Below, piece by piece: positions 45,915 to 55,974 of a stretch of DNA of 64,000 bases. The position numbers were made by a program, and so were the translations under genes. The notes beneath the pieces are model-generated. The model searched no databases, was not told where the DNA came from, and saw only the letters and a program-made list of their open reading frames with translations. The stretch is from assembly GCA_016124945.1 (NCBI GenBank), contig WGMT01000019.1, forward strand, positions 28,890-92,889, in the 5' to 3' direction. The stretch comes from a bacterium (GTDB lineage: Bacteria; Chloroflexota; Anaerolineae; Caldilineales; Caldilineaceae). Numbering within the stretch: the stretch's first letter is position 1; every line of letters begins with the position of its first letter.

Positions 45915-46604
45915 CTAGACAGCGCTCTTCACCTGGCGTTTGCTGAGCAGGTGCTTCTTGGCAATGTCCACACTGACGGCGGCATCGCGGCCGTAGGCGT
46001 CGGCGCCGACGTCTTTGGCGAAGTTCTCCGTCACCGGCGCGCCGCCGACCATGACGTAGATTTCGTCGCGGATACCTTCTTCGCCCAGGGTATCGATCAC
46101 CACCTTCATGTAGGGCATGGTGGTGGTGAGCAGGGCGCTCATGCCCAGGATGTCGGGCTTGTGTTGGCGAATGGCAGCGAGGAATTGATCGGCGTCAACA
46201 TTGATCCCCAGGTTGATTACCTCAAGACCGGCGCCTTCCATCATCATTGCCACCAGATTCTTACCGATGTCGTGGATGTCGCCCTTGACGGTGCCGATCA
46301 CCATCTTGCCGATCTGCTCAGCGCCGGTCTGTGTGAGCAAGGGGCGCAGGATCTCCATGCCGCCCTTCATGGCATTGGCGGCCATGAGCACCTCGGGCAC
46401 AAAGAGAATGCCGTCGCGGAAATCTACGCCTACAATCTCCATCCCCGCCACCAGACCTCTGTCGAGGATTTCTTGGGGCGAAAAGCCACGAGACAGCGCT
46501 TCATTTGTCTGTGCAACGATTTCTTCGCGCAGCCCGTCGTAAAGGTCGTCTTGCATCTGCAAAAACAGGTCGTCACTATTTAAATCAGAGAAATCAAAAT
46601 CCAT
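45915..46604 (-). CDS. Corrinoid (cobalamin-binding) protein of methyltransferase type
   Basis: 229 aa from the ATG at 46604, with GAGGG six bases upstream. An N-terminal helical cap domain (EEIVAQTNEALSRGFSPQEIL, GILFVPEVLMAANAMKGG) precedes a B12-binding Rossmann domain: GTVKGDIHDIGKNLVAMM with the cobalt-ligating His, MSALLTTTMPYM, and VMVGGAPVTENFA. Such proteins carry methyl groups in methanol, methylamine, glycine-betaine or other O-/N-demethylation systems. No partner methyltransferase is adjacent, so the donor is unknown. The aminotransferase gene upstream on the same strand is 95 bases away. Confidence 0.88.
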   Translation of the reverse strand: MDFDFSDLNSDDLFLQMQDDLYDGLREEIVAQTNEALSRGFSPQEILDRGLVAGMEIVGVDFRDGILFVPEVLMAANAMKGGMEILRPLLTQTGAEQIGKMVIGTVKGDIHDIGKNLVAMMMEGAGLEVINLGINVDADQFLAAIRQHKPDILGMSALLTTTMPYMKVVIDTLGEEGIRDEIYVMVGGAPVTENFAKDVGADAYGRDAAVSVDIAKKHLLSKRQVKSAV

Positions 46605-46667
46605 GTGTACCCTCGCTGGCAAAAGGAAGTGTCGGGCTTATCGTACCACGAATAGGGGAGATTTTCG

Positions 46668-46697
46668 ATTTTCGATTGACGATTGTCAATCGAAAAT
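46668..46697. repeat. 13-bp palindromic hairpin of ATTTTCG/ATTGACG words
   Basis: ATTTTCGATTGAC and GTCAATCGAAAAT (46668-46680, 46685-46697) form a perfect stem with a four-base loop. Heptamer words continue to the left (ATTTTCG twice from 46661). It abuts the stop codon of the aminotransferase gene at 46700 and may serve as its terminator. Confidence 0.75.
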
Positions 46698-46699
46698 CG

Positions 46700-47851
46700 T
46701 CAATTACTCATATATTGCTCAATCGTCGCAAACAGACGATCCAGGTCGGCATCGTTGACTTCGCCCATGTGGGCGATGCGGAACGCTTTGCCTTTATAGT
46801 CGCCGTAACCGTCGGAAATTTCCATCTCTGCTTGGGCGAGAAAACGGTTCAGTGCGCCGATGTTGAGGCCGTGGGTGTTCTCGACGGTGGTGACGGTGGG
46901 CGAGGCGTAGCCCTCTTCGGCCATGAGGTTGAAGTCGTGATCCAGCGCCCATTGACGGGTACGCGCAGCCAACGCGGCATGGCGGGCAAAGCGACGCTCC
47001 ACACCTTCGGCAAAGATGATGTCCAGTTGCACACCCAGGGCGCGCATAAGCGAGATGGCCGGCGTGGCTGGGGTGGTGTCTTTGACCAGGTACTTTTCGA
47101 GATTGAGGAAGTCGAGGTACCAGCCGCGGCCCGTCACCTCCTTGGCGCGGGCAAGGGTGCGGTCACTGACGGCAGCGAAGGCCAGCCCCGGTGGTACGGC
47201 CAGCGCTTTCTGCGAAGAGGTGAGCATGACGTCGATACCCCATTCGTCCATGGGCAGGCGAGCGCCACCAAAAGAGGAGACGGCGTCTACAAGGATCAGT
47301 GTACTGGGGCTGATCTGTCGCACGACGGCGGCGATTTCGCCAACCGGACTGGCCACGCCGGTGCTCGTCTCGTTGTGTACCACGGTGACGGCGTCAACGG
47401 GGCCTGTGGTGAGGGCTGTTTCCAGGGCTTCTGCCACATGCTCGGGCTTGACAGCGTTGCACCAGGGCACATCCACCTTGATCGTCTCTTTGCCGCAGCC
47501 GGTGGAAACCTGATGCCAACGCTGGCTGAAGGCGCCGTTGACGAAGTTGATCACTCGACCGCGTACGGCGTTGCGAATGGCGGCTTCTTGCATGGCCGAG
47601 CCGGTGGCGGCAACGACGTAGACACGCGAATCGGTAAAGTAAAGTTGCTTCATCTGGCCCTGAATCTTGGCAAAGAGCGCCTCAAATTCGTCGGTGCGAT
47701 GACCGATCATGGGCGCAGTCTGCGCCGCCAGCACTTCGGGCAGAACGTCGGTTGGGCCGGGGATAAAGAGGCGCTGCGCCGGCTTGTGTTGTTGTGCTGT
47801 GGTGATGGGGTCATCGTTGACACCGGATTGAATTGTTTGCTCTGCCAACAT
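46700..47851 (-). CDS. Class V PLP aminotransferase (serine/alanine--glyoxylate type)
   Basis: 383 aa, AAAGGA before the ATG. Features: IPGPTDVLPEVLAAQTAPMIGHR, AATGSAMQEAAIRNAV, VVHNETSTGV, the Asp-Ser before PLP (LILVDAVSSFGG), and the Schiff-base Lys in TSSQKALAVPPGLAF. The C-terminal small domain ends in FRIAHMGEVNDADL. It uses glyoxylate or pyruvate as acceptor and serine or alanine as donor, linking glyoxylate or one-carbon metabolism to amino acids. The corrinoid protein downstream may belong to the same one-carbon setting, but this is loose inference. Confidence 0.9.
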   Translation of the reverse strand: MLAEQTIQSGVNDDPITTAQQHKPAQRLFIPGPTDVLPEVLAAQTAPMIGHRTDEFEALFAKIQGQMKQLYFTDSRVYVVAATGSAMQEAAIRNAVRGRVINFVNGAFSQRWHQVSTGCGKETIKVDVPWCNAVKPEHVAEALETALTTGPVDAVTVVHNETSTGVASPVGEIAAVVRQISPSTLILVDAVSSFGGARLPMDEWGIDVMLTSSQKALAVPPGLAFAAVSDRTLARAKEVTGRGWYLDFLNLEKYLVKDTTPATPAISLMRALGVQLDIIFAEGVERRFARHAALAARTRQWALDHDFNLMAEEGYASPTVTTVENTHGLNIGALNRFLAQAEMEISDGYGDYKGKAFRIAHMGEVNDADLDRLFATIEQYMSN

Positions 47852-48139
47852 GGGGATGGTCCTTTTCTCTCATCGCCGCGTATACGAAATTGCCAGGAAT
47901 TGCGAAAATTCCCGACAAGTAAGCATACGACTATTCTGTGAAAATATGCACATGAAATGCAAGTATAGCGAGGAATGGGGTAGGGTGGCAAAAACTGTGA
48001 GTGGTGGCTGGGGAATGGGGACGAACGACAGCAAGAATTGGGGATTGGGTGATTGGGCGATTAGACTTGATCCAGCAATCTTCCCTAACCACCCGATTCC
48101 TTAGTCATCCAATCTCCATACCGCAGAAAGCCTGATCTC
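47852..48139. other. Divergent intergenic region with octamer-type words
   Basis: 288 bases between divergent genes. At about 48036-48110, GATTGGG words (spaced by 8) are followed by CAATCTT, CCCGATTCC and CATCCAATC, a loose, mostly decayed inverted element. Promoters for both genes should be here but no strong boxes are seen. Confidence 0.45.
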
Positions 48140-49360
48140 ATGTCCACTGCCCGTTTATCTGCCGATCGATCAACTTTTTTGATTGTTGCGCTGGCTTTTG
48201 CTTCGTTTGTGGTGTTGGGTTTCCCTGGCGGTATGCTGGGGATCGCCTGGCCTTCGATTCGTGATCAGTTTGTACTGTCGCAGGATCGGGTGGGCGCTCT
48301 CTTGTTGGCGTCGCAGATTGGGTATATCATCTCCAGTTTTTTGAGTGGACGGTTGACGATGGCCATCGGCAATGGGCGATTGCTCACGATTGGCGCACTG
48401 CTGGGGGGAGTGGGTTTGCTTGGTTACGCCATGGCACCGGTATGGGCCGTAATGGTGGGGATCGGCATGCTGGTCGGCTTCGGCGGCGGCGCGTTGGATT
48501 CAGGCATGAATGCGTTTTTCGCCATGAATTTTGGGCCGAGGTTGATGAACTGGTTACACGCCTCGTTTGGGTTGGGGTCGACGTTGGGGCCAATCCTGTT
48601 GACGGCGCTGCTTGTGGGCGGCCTCTCGTGGCGGTGGGGATATGTCACTGCGGCGGTGGCGCAGGTGGTGATTGCCCTGGCATTCCTGATAACGCGCAGC
48701 CGATGGCGCACAACAGAAGTAATCGAAACCGAAGGGAGACCTGCTGCAAGCGTACAGAGCGTAAGCGCTCAAAGTGGAGGCGCTCAGAACAGTAGCCGCG
48801 AGGTGACGCAGTTTGATATCTTGCTTGGGATCCTCGTATTCTTCTTTATTGCCGGCCTGGAAATGACCGCAGGGCAGTGGAGTTTCGCCCTCTTCACCGA
48901 GAGCCGAGACGTTGAACTGGCAATGGCGGGCACATGGGTGAGCATTTATTGGGGCAGCTTTACGGCTGGGCGTGTCTTCTTCGGTATTTTTGGCAATCGA
49001 TTCAGTGTGTCGATCTCGCTACGGGTGAGCATGCTTGCCCTGCTCATCGCTTCGGCCATGATCTGGTGGCCGTTTTCGCCGTGGGTCAGCTTTTTGGGGC
49101 TGGCCATCATGGGATTCGGGCTGGCGCCGCTCTTTCCGTTGCTGATTTCGGCCACACCTGCGCGCCTGGGACGGCTGCGCGCAGCCCATGTGATTGGTTA
49201 TCAGGTAGGGGCGGCGAGTCTGGGCATTGCTATCCTGCCCTGGCTGGTCGGTTACATGGCAGAGGTATGGTCGCTGGAGATTGTAGGGCCGTTTTTGCTG
49301 GTCTGTTCCGGTGTGATGCTGGCGTTGTACGAGTGGATGGAACGACGAAGCCGCAGGTAG
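48140..49360 (+). CDS. MFS transporter (FucP/sugar-type, twelve helices)
   Basis: 406 aa. The N-terminal half carries VVLGFPGGMLGIAWPSIRDQF and the loop FLSGRLTMAIGNGRLLTIGALLGG, then a GGALDSGMNAFFAMNFGPRLMNWLH stretch shown in parts (ALDSGMNAFFAMN and GPRLMNWLHASFGLGSTLGP), which resembles sugar/permease relatives of the FucP and YfkF groups. A soluble middle loop (AQSGGAQNSSREVTQFD) separates the halves. The substrate is unknown. It is convergent with the first STAND gene, 15 bases apart. Confidence 0.85.
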   Translation: MSTARLSADRSTFLIVALAFASFVVLGFPGGMLGIAWPSIRDQFVLSQDRVGALLLASQIGYIISSFLSGRLTMAIGNGRLLTIGALLGGVGLLGYAMAPVWAVMVGIGMLVGFGGGALDSGMNAFFAMNFGPRLMNWLHASFGLGSTLGPILLTALLVGGLSWRWGYVTAAVAQVVIALAFLITRSRWRTTEVIETEGRPAASVQSVSAQSGGAQNSSREVTQFDILLGILVFFFIAGLEMTAGQWSFALFTESRDVELAMAGTWVSIYWGSFTAGRVFFGIFGNRFSVSISLRVSMLALLIASAMIWWPFSPWVSFLGLAIMGFGLAPLFPLLISATPARLGRLRAAHVIGYQVGAASLGIAILPWLVGYMAEVWSLEIVGPFLLVCSGVMLALYEWMERRSRR

Positions 49361-49375
49361 GCAAAGCAGGGGTTG

Positions 49376-52300
49376 TCATAGTCCGGGAATCAGCCTACTC
49401 ACTTCTTCAACCAACAAGTCCACCATTGCACCATCAGTCGACCAGAGTGGTTCACGCTCGTCGTCGTTGATTTCAAATTGGGAGGTGGTGAGTTGCCCTC
49501 GCGCGAATGGACGCAGGACAAAGTGCATCACCGGCGAGACGGCGCCGATTTTCACGATGCGCGCCACAAGCGCTGTTGGCAGCTTGTCGGCTTGGATTTG
49601 CGCCAGGTAGTAAAGCGCGCTGAAGACAATTACGGGGTGGCGGAGTGCCTGGCCGTGGGTAAGCACTTCGCGCAAGAGTAGGGTGGCGGCAGCGGTATCG
49701 CCACTGTAGAGCCGCACAACGGCAACGAAAAGCAGGCCGAAACTCGAAGCGATTAGATCCATTTGCTTGCGCGCATGAAAGTTCGCATTTTGGGCGGAAG
49801 TCTGCGCGGCGGCGAAGTCGCCTGTTTCTAAGTGCCAAATCGCCAGCGCACCATGCACCATCGGCAAAAGAAATGCCTCACGGTACCGACTGTATTCCGA
49901 CACAGAACGATTACGCCCGGCGATTGCCTGGGCCAAGTCGCCTTGTTGGGCCAGCAGATAGTCGCGATAGTGGCCTATCCACACATCTGCACGCGGTTCC
50001 GCCGCATGACCGGAAAATGTACGCTTGCCGATTTCAAGGAGCCGGTTTATGGCGTCCCAGTCGTCCAACAAAGCGACAATCAGCAACGAGTAGCTGAGTG
50101 TGCCGAAGGTCACTTCCTGCAAGTTGTCGATGAATTCCGACTGCACGGTTCGAAGCTTTGCCCACTTTCCCTGGTATAAGTAAAGGTGACCAAGCGCAAG
50201 GTGAACGTAGACACGTAACGAGGAGAAATGATTCATCTCGATCAGTTCAGAAGCTTTTGTCAAGAGCGCCTCTGCTCTGTCCCACTGCTCACAGTAGCCT
50301 AATGCGGCCTCAGCATAGATGATGTAGGCGATGGTAATGTCCCAGGCGTCGCCGCCGACTTCGAGCCAGCGTTGTGCTTGTTGTAGCCAGGGAATTGTGT
50401 ACGGCTTGTTTTGCGAATAAAGGCCAAGGTGAATGGCTGCTTTCCCGGCCAGTTGATTTTGTGTGGGCGTTCTATTTTCAAAGGGTGGTAGATTTGTCAA
50501 TACCAGTTGCATAAGCCTGGCAATCTCTTCAAACTGTAACGTCAGGGTGAGATAATTGCCAAAGCTGACCAGCACACGATTGAGCAGGTCCCACATTTTT
50601 CTGTCAATGGCCCACTGCCAGCCAAGCACTACATCAGCATGGCAACGTAGCAATTGTTCTAACAGGGGCAACTGGGCGCTTTTGTCTGTCTGGCGTAATC
50701 GTTCCCCCAGATCTAAGAAAGCGAGGAAGTAAAGCGCATGTCGTTCATAGGCAGGAGCATCAGGGGCAAGATACCTGGCAACGTATCGTTTTACCAGTGG
50801 ATGGAGTGAAAACCAACCGGATTCTTCAACACGGAGCAGCGAGGCATTGATCAAGCCGGTGTAAGTGCTGCGATAAGCCGACGCAACAGACATCATGGCG
50901 TCGCGCTGAAACACCCCCACAAAAACACTCAATTCGGCAAGGACCCGGCGTTCGTCATCGTCCAGTGTCTGCCACATACTATCGAGCACAGCCCACATAC
51001 TGTAATGATCACCAGGCAGATCGGCTAGATTGCCTACCAATACAGTGTGATCAGTGCCAATACGCTCAGACAGTTCAGGCAGGCTGAAAAAGTTGATCTG
51101 CATGGCGGCCAACTCAATGGCAAGCGGCAGCGCTTCCACTTTGCGGCAGATCTCCTCAATCCATTTCCTCTTTTCATCGTTGATCTCATAGTTGATATCC
51201 TGACGCCGGGCGCATTGAAGGAAGTAACGCACAGCATCGGTTTCGTACGTGTGGGTTTCTGTGCTTTGGGAATCGGCAGCACTACGTGCGTTGTCGCTCG
51301 ACGTTTCACCATTCATCTTCTGGCTTAGCCCACCTAAGTGGAGGACAGACTCCATATGCAGGCCGAGTCGTTCTCGGCTTGTAATCAGTATCGTCAACTG
51401 GGGCGCGGCCTTGAGTAGATCCAGCACACGATCTGCCGCCGGTTGCACCGTCTCAAAATTATCGAGGATGAGGCAGCATTTGCGCCCGAATAACGCGTCC
51501 GTCACCTGTTCGAGAAGTGGTTTGCCAGACTTAGGAATGAGGTTGATCGCCGTGGCAATGGCAAGTAGCAGCGCGTTAAAGGCTTGCTGAGTGGCGACTC
51601 TGCTGCGCAAATCGGTGTAGTAAATTGCATTGCCGAAACGGGCGTGTAATGGCTCATATAGGCTACGCACAAAGAAAGTTTTGCCTGCACCACCAATACC
51701 GATGACTGTCAACAGCCTGCTACCGTTGTCCAATTGTTCAATCAGGTAACCGCTTTCAAGGCCGCGGCCGATGACGGGGTGTTCGATATAGGGAAAGCGA
51801 GCAGTTCCGTGGGGCGCATCCGTTTCAACTGCGGTAGGCCCTGCCTGCGTCGTCGACAGTGCAATCCGGGTCAATTGCGGATCAAGGCGAGGCTGCTTCA
51901 ACTCTTCCACCAATTGAAGGAGGCTTTCTCCAACCTGGTTGATCTGTATTTCCTCGCGTAAGCGGCGGCGATATTGATGATAGTGGTTTAGCGCATCGGA
52001 AACCCGTCCTGATATAGCGAGGGCTTGGATATAGAGTTCTTGAGTGTAATCGTCGTAAGGTGTCAGGGTAACGAGGTGTTCGGCCTGGTGCAGAATGTCT
52101 TCTGTATCTCGCAACGAAATCATTTGGGCCACCAACATCGAAATCACCTGGACAGCGCGGACTTCCATCTCAGCACGCACGACACTTGCCCACTCGTCCA
52201 AATAGGCGTAGCCATCCAGCAGTACAGATTGTAGGAATCCTCCTTGGTAAAGATCTGCGGCGGACTTCAATTCAGCCGTTGACATTGAATCTGGTTTATA

Positions 52301-52615
52301 AGTCAGGTTCCGTAAGAGCGCCACGTCGTAGTGGATGGAATGCCACTGGCTGAGTGTCACCATGCTACGGCCTGCGCTGATGAAGTTGTCCAATCCGTCA
52401 CGGCGCAGGCGCAGAAGCAGCGATCTCAGGTTGACCTGAGCGACAGAGTCCTCGGCGCCGGGCCACAGAATTCGCGCAATGTCCAAACGAAGTTGCGGCT
52501 TACGTTTTTCGGCTAGATAGAGCAGAAGCAGCCCGCGCTTGACGTCGTTTCCTTCAAGCAAAGAGACGCCGTTTAACACAACATCAAACCGACCGAGGGT
52601 GGTGATTGTGAGCAT
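49376..52615 (-). CDS. SARP/BTAD-NB-ARC STAND regulator, paralogue 1
   Basis: 1079 aa. Residues 1-105 are an OmpR-like winged helix of SARP type (MLTITTLGRFDVVLNG, NLRSLLLRLRRDGLDNF). Residues 110-245 are a BTAD helical domain (GFLQSVLLDGYAYLDEWASV, ALNHYHQYRRRLREEIQI). Residues 285-460 hold the NB-ARC ATPase: IGIGGAGKTFFVRSLYEPL with the P-loop near 305, CCLILDNFETVQ Walker B, ILITSRERLGL sensor. A winged-helix linker (ALPLAIELAAMQ, WAVLDSMWQTLDDDERRVLAEL) leads to a C-terminal about 450-residue helical-repeat sensor. Such proteins couple ligand sensing to transcription. No Shine-Dalgarno is seen before the ATG. It starts 15 bases downstream of the next paralogue's stop codon, so they share a transcript. 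Confidence 0.88.
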   Translation of the reverse strand: MLTITTLGRFDVVLNGVSLLEGNDVKRGLLLLYLAEKRKPQLRLDIARILWPGAEDSVAQVNLRSLLLRLRRDGLDNFISAGRSMVTLSQWHSIHYDVALLRNLTYKPDSMSTAELKSAADLYQGGFLQSVLLDGYAYLDEWASVVRAEMEVRAVQVISMLVAQMISLRDTEDILHQAEHLVTLTPYDDYTQELYIQALAISGRVSDALNHYHQYRRRLREEIQINQVGESLLQLVEELKQPRLDPQLTRIALSTTQAGPTAVETDAPHGTARFPYIEHPVIGRGLESGYLIEQLDNGSRLLTVIGIGGAGKTFFVRSLYEPLHARFGNAIYYTDLRSRVATQQAFNALLLAIATAINLIPKSGKPLLEQVTDALFGRKCCLILDNFETVQPAADRVLDLLKAAPQLTILITSRERLGLHMESVLHLGGLSQKMNGETSSDNARSAADSQSTETHTYETDAVRYFLQCARRQDINYEINDEKRKWIEEICRKVEALPLAIELAAMQINFFSLPELSERIGTDHTVLVGNLADLPGDHYSMWAVLDSMWQTLDDDERRVLAELSVFVGVFQRDAMMSVASAYRSTYTGLINASLLRVEESGWFSLHPLVKRYVARYLAPDAPAYERHALYFLAFLDLGERLRQTDKSAQLPLLEQLLRCHADVVLGWQWAIDRKMWDLLNRVLVSFGNYLTLTLQFEEIARLMQLVLTNLPPFENRTPTQNQLAGKAAIHLGLYSQNKPYTIPWLQQAQRWLEVGGDAWDITIAYIIYAEAALGYCEQWDRAEALLTKASELIEMNHFSSLRVYVHLALGHLYLYQGKWAKLRTVQSEFIDNLQEVTFGTLSYSLLIVALLDDWDAINRLLEIGKRTFSGHAAEPRADVWIGHYRDYLLAQQGDLAQAIAGRNRSVSEYSRYREAFLLPMVHGALAIWHLETGDFAAAQTSAQNANFHARKQMDLIASSFGLLFVAVVRLYSGDTAAATLLLREVLTHGQALRHPVIVFSALYYLAQIQADKLPTALVARIVKIGAVSPVMHFVLRPFARGQLTTSQFEINDDEREPLWSTDGAMVDLLVEEVSRLIPGL

Positions 52616-52630
52616 ATCAAGTGGGGTTTG

Positions 52631-55600
52631 TCACCCCAATGCCTCCTCAATTGTCTTGAGCAGCAGCTTCACATCAGCCGCACTCGTGGCCCACAGTATC
52701 GAATAAGACTCGTCCGGGATCTTGATATCCTGTGCGTTCAGGTAAGTACGTGCAAGTGGGCGCAGCACAAAGTGCATCACCGGTGACACAGCACCAATTT
52801 TCATGATTTGCAGTACAAGGTCTGGGGGGAGCCGACCCGCATGGACGTGGGCGAGATGGTAAAGTGTGCTAAAAATCAGGATAGGGTGTTGGAGGTGCCG
52901 ACTGTTCACCAACACATTGTTTAGGAGCGGGAGAGCGCTTTCAGTGTCACCACGCAGATGAAAGAACGACGCAACAAAGAGTTGACCAAAGCACGTGGTT
53001 AGGTCGTTCAAATTCTGTTGAGCATACGAGATTGATTCCATTGCCGTTCGATGAGCGGAAAGTTGATCACCGGCGATGTGCTGCCAAAGCGCCAGTTCTC
53101 CGTAGGCGATTGGCAACAGTGCCTGGGTCTTCACATCGGCGTAATCGTCTAAGATAGAGATGCGCTGTGCGATGGCCCCATCAATGTCCCCAGATTGTGC
53201 AAGCGCGTTGCTAAGGTAGTGTGCCCCCCATTGTTTCGCTACCGGCAGGGCCAGGATATCAGTATTGTCGAGTTCAACACGCTCGACAAGCAATAACACT
53301 TGGCTCCACCGATCCAGAAGAGCGGCGTAAAAGAGTTGAACAGAAAGGGAAGCAACATTGGCAGGGTCGGTCACTTGAGCTATCAAAGACCGCTGCGTAT
53401 CACGCAACTTTGCCCACTCGCCTTGGTAAACAAAATATGCACAGGACGTATATTCCAATGTAAGTCGCAGTGGCTCTAGTTGATGATCCTCGATCAGCTG
53501 GGCGGCAAGAGACAACAACGACTCGATCCGCTCCCACGATTCCGAGTGACTATCGAGCAAAGCATCAACGTAAGCCAAGGCAGTTGCAGCAATGCCCCAC
53601 GGATCATCAGCCTCGTTGAGACTCGACAAACTGCGTTCGTACCACAATGTCATGGGCTGATCAGGCAGCATGTCGTAGTAAACGCCCAGAATCGAGGCAG
53701 CGCGACCGGCAAGACGATGCTGTAGTCGGCTACGTTGTTCAAACTGAGGGAGTTGTTCCGTCAACTGACTCATTTGCCGGATGAGTTCCTCTACTTGACA
53801 GGTTTGCACTAGATATTGAGAAAATCGAAGCAGCGCCTGATCCAGTAAGTTCCAGGCATTGTGGGCTATCGCCCACCGCCAGGCCGACATCACATCGGCC
53901 TGACAACGAATAGCAAACGGCGGCATTGAGAAACGTTGAGAGATAAGTGCATTCCCCACCCGTTCATCGCCGGCAAACATACCAAGGAAGTATCTGGCGT
54001 GACGTGCATACACCTCAGAATCAGAAGGCAGTCGATGGGCAGCATATGCTTTGACGATAGGATGTAGCGAGAACCATGCAGGTTCATCCACATGCAGAAG
54101 CGAGGCATTTATCAGGCCGGCATAGACTGTTTGTGATGTCGGCACGACATGCAACAACGCATCGCGGTGAAATGCGCCTGCAAAGACACTCAACTCGGCA
54201 AAGGCACAGCGCTCATTGTCGCTGAGCATCTGCCACATATTGTCGAGAATGACCCACACAACCTGATGGTGGGGAGACAAATCATCCACCGTACCTGCCA
54301 CTTCTGTCGGTCGCCTGAAAATTAGGGTAGCCAATTCCAAAAGGCTGTAGTAAGAAACCTGCCTGGCTGCGAGTTCGATGGCCAGAGGAAACCCATCAAC
54401 GCGACGGCAGATTGAGTCAATCAAAATACGCAGTTCGTCGTCAATGGGGTATGGCAAATCCTCGCGCTGCATACACTGTTCAAAGTAATACATGGCGTCA
54501 GTATAAGGGATGGCGCTGCTCTCTCGAAAAGATCGGCTGTCCGCTTGTTTGTCGACAGCGGCTTGTTGGTCTATCCCTGTCTGGCTTAGCCCTTCTAACA
54601 TAAGCACAGATTCAGCAGGCAGGCGAAGTTGGGTGCTACTTGTGACAAGGATGGTTACGCCTGGCAGAGCCTTGTATAACGCAGCAACAGACGGGGCTGC
54701 AAACTGGACTGTTTCAAAGTTGTCAAGAATAAGACAGCACTTTTGCTCCAACAAAACAGCGACCACTTGTTCAAAGAGCGTGCTGCCTGGCTGTGGTGTC
54801 CAATTGATGACGGCGGCGACAGCAAGAAACAGCCTATCTACCGCTTGTTCGGGCTGCATGTCGCCACTACGCAGATCGGCAAAGTAGACGGCGTTGCCAA
54901 AACGCGCAACAAGCTGCTCATACTGGCTACGGACAAAAAAGGTCTTGCCGGTTCCGTTAACGCCAATCACCGAGATCAGGCGATGCCCCTTGTCCAGCAT
55001 TTCAAGCAACCGAACAGTCTCTTTGTAACGTCCTACAGACGGGTATTCAATGTGTGGGAAGCGGTGAGGCAAATTCTGTTCAGCGTTTAGAGATTGCGCA
55101 GGCAAGTTCTCCACGTGTACAGTCTGGTTAAATGCTGGCGGATGCTGCGAAGTTTCGAGGGCCATCACCAGTTCACTGAGGCGGTTTTCAACCTGGTCGA
55201 CGTGAAACGCAGCCCTTTTGAGACGTTGGTATTGGTAGAAGTGATTTATGGCATCAGTGACACGTCCTGCCGAAGCCAGGGCTCTCAGGTAGAGTTCCTG
55301 GCTTTGGTCATCGTAGGGGGTGAGCGAAATCAGATGTTCGGCGTAACTCAAGATCATGTCGGCGTGGCCAAGGGCTATCGACTGCGCCACGAGCCGGGAG
55401 AGGGCTTGGATCGCGCGGATCTCCATCTCTGTACGCAGGGTAGCAGCCCATTCTTCCAACTGCGGATGCTCGTTCAGCATAGCCGTCTGTAGGAAGGGTC
55501 CACGATAGATTTCTGCGACCACCGTCAGATCGTGAAGCGATGCTTGTTCCAGATTTGTGGTTAAGGTACGGATACGCGCGACATCGTAATCGATGCGTTC

Positions 55601-55873
55601 TCGGTTCACCAGTGCCAGCATGCTCCGACCTGCATCCAAGTGGTCCCCTAGCCCTTCACGCCGCAAACGCAGGAGCAGTGAACGCAGATTGACCAGCGCC
55701 GTGTTGTCATCGACACGAGTCCATAACAGGCGCGCCATCTCGAGCCGGGGCATAGGAGCATGCTGCTCCCATAGGTAAGTGAGCAGGAGACCCCGTTTGA
55801 CGTCGGTACCATCTAAGAGTGAGACGCCATTATACTTGACGTCAAACTCCCCAAAAGTTTTGATTGTGATCAT
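52631..55873 (-). CDS. SARP/BTAD-NB-ARC STAND regulator, paralogue 2
   Basis: 1080 aa with the same domain order as paralogue 1: MITIKTFGEFDVKYNG start, LVNLRSLLLRLRREGLGD winged helix, a BTAD region (FLQTAMLNEHPQLEEWAAT), an NB-ARC core (GVNGTGKTFFVRSQYEQL, CCLILDNFETVQFAAP, VTILVTSSTQLRL) and a helical tail ending in HFVLRPLARTYLNAQDI. In the P-loop, Asn replaces the second Gly of GxGGxGKT (GVNGTGKT), which still fits a functional Walker A. The helical sensor region has diverged most. Gaps of 15 and 101 bases separate it from paralogues 1 and 3. Confidence 0.88.
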   Translation of the reverse strand: MITIKTFGEFDVKYNGVSLLDGTDVKRGLLLTYLWEQHAPMPRLEMARLLWTRVDDNTALVNLRSLLLRLRREGLGDHLDAGRSMLALVNRERIDYDVARIRTLTTNLEQASLHDLTVVAEIYRGPFLQTAMLNEHPQLEEWAATLRTEMEIRAIQALSRLVAQSIALGHADMILSYAEHLISLTPYDDQSQELYLRALASAGRVTDAINHFYQYQRLKRAAFHVDQVENRLSELVMALETSQHPPAFNQTVHVENLPAQSLNAEQNLPHRFPHIEYPSVGRYKETVRLLEMLDKGHRLISVIGVNGTGKTFFVRSQYEQLVARFGNAVYFADLRSGDMQPEQAVDRLFLAVAAVINWTPQPGSTLFEQVVAVLLEQKCCLILDNFETVQFAAPSVAALYKALPGVTILVTSSTQLRLPAESVLMLEGLSQTGIDQQAAVDKQADSRSFRESSAIPYTDAMYYFEQCMQREDLPYPIDDELRILIDSICRRVDGFPLAIELAARQVSYYSLLELATLIFRRPTEVAGTVDDLSPHHQVVWVILDNMWQMLSDNERCAFAELSVFAGAFHRDALLHVVPTSQTVYAGLINASLLHVDEPAWFSLHPIVKAYAAHRLPSDSEVYARHARYFLGMFAGDERVGNALISQRFSMPPFAIRCQADVMSAWRWAIAHNAWNLLDQALLRFSQYLVQTCQVEELIRQMSQLTEQLPQFEQRSRLQHRLAGRAASILGVYYDMLPDQPMTLWYERSLSSLNEADDPWGIAATALAYVDALLDSHSESWERIESLLSLAAQLIEDHQLEPLRLTLEYTSCAYFVYQGEWAKLRDTQRSLIAQVTDPANVASLSVQLFYAALLDRWSQVLLLVERVELDNTDILALPVAKQWGAHYLSNALAQSGDIDGAIAQRISILDDYADVKTQALLPIAYGELALWQHIAGDQLSAHRTAMESISYAQQNLNDLTTCFGQLFVASFFHLRGDTESALPLLNNVLVNSRHLQHPILIFSTLYHLAHVHAGRLPPDLVLQIMKIGAVSPVMHFVLRPLARTYLNAQDIKIPDESYSILWATSAADVKLLLKTIEEALG

Positions 55874-55974
55874 AACGAATAGAACACAGGAGAGCTGTGA
55901 ATCGCATGGGGTTAGGATTGTCCATTAAAATAGGCAATCGAAACAGGCAATTTAGGTTCGGGTAATTTTAAACA

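Noticed and set aside
46505..47941. 478-codon plus-strand frame opposite the aminotransferase
   Set aside because: It mirrors the aminotransferase and corrinoid genes, whose conserved motifs are unmistakable on the minus strand; the frame is a GC-driven shadow.
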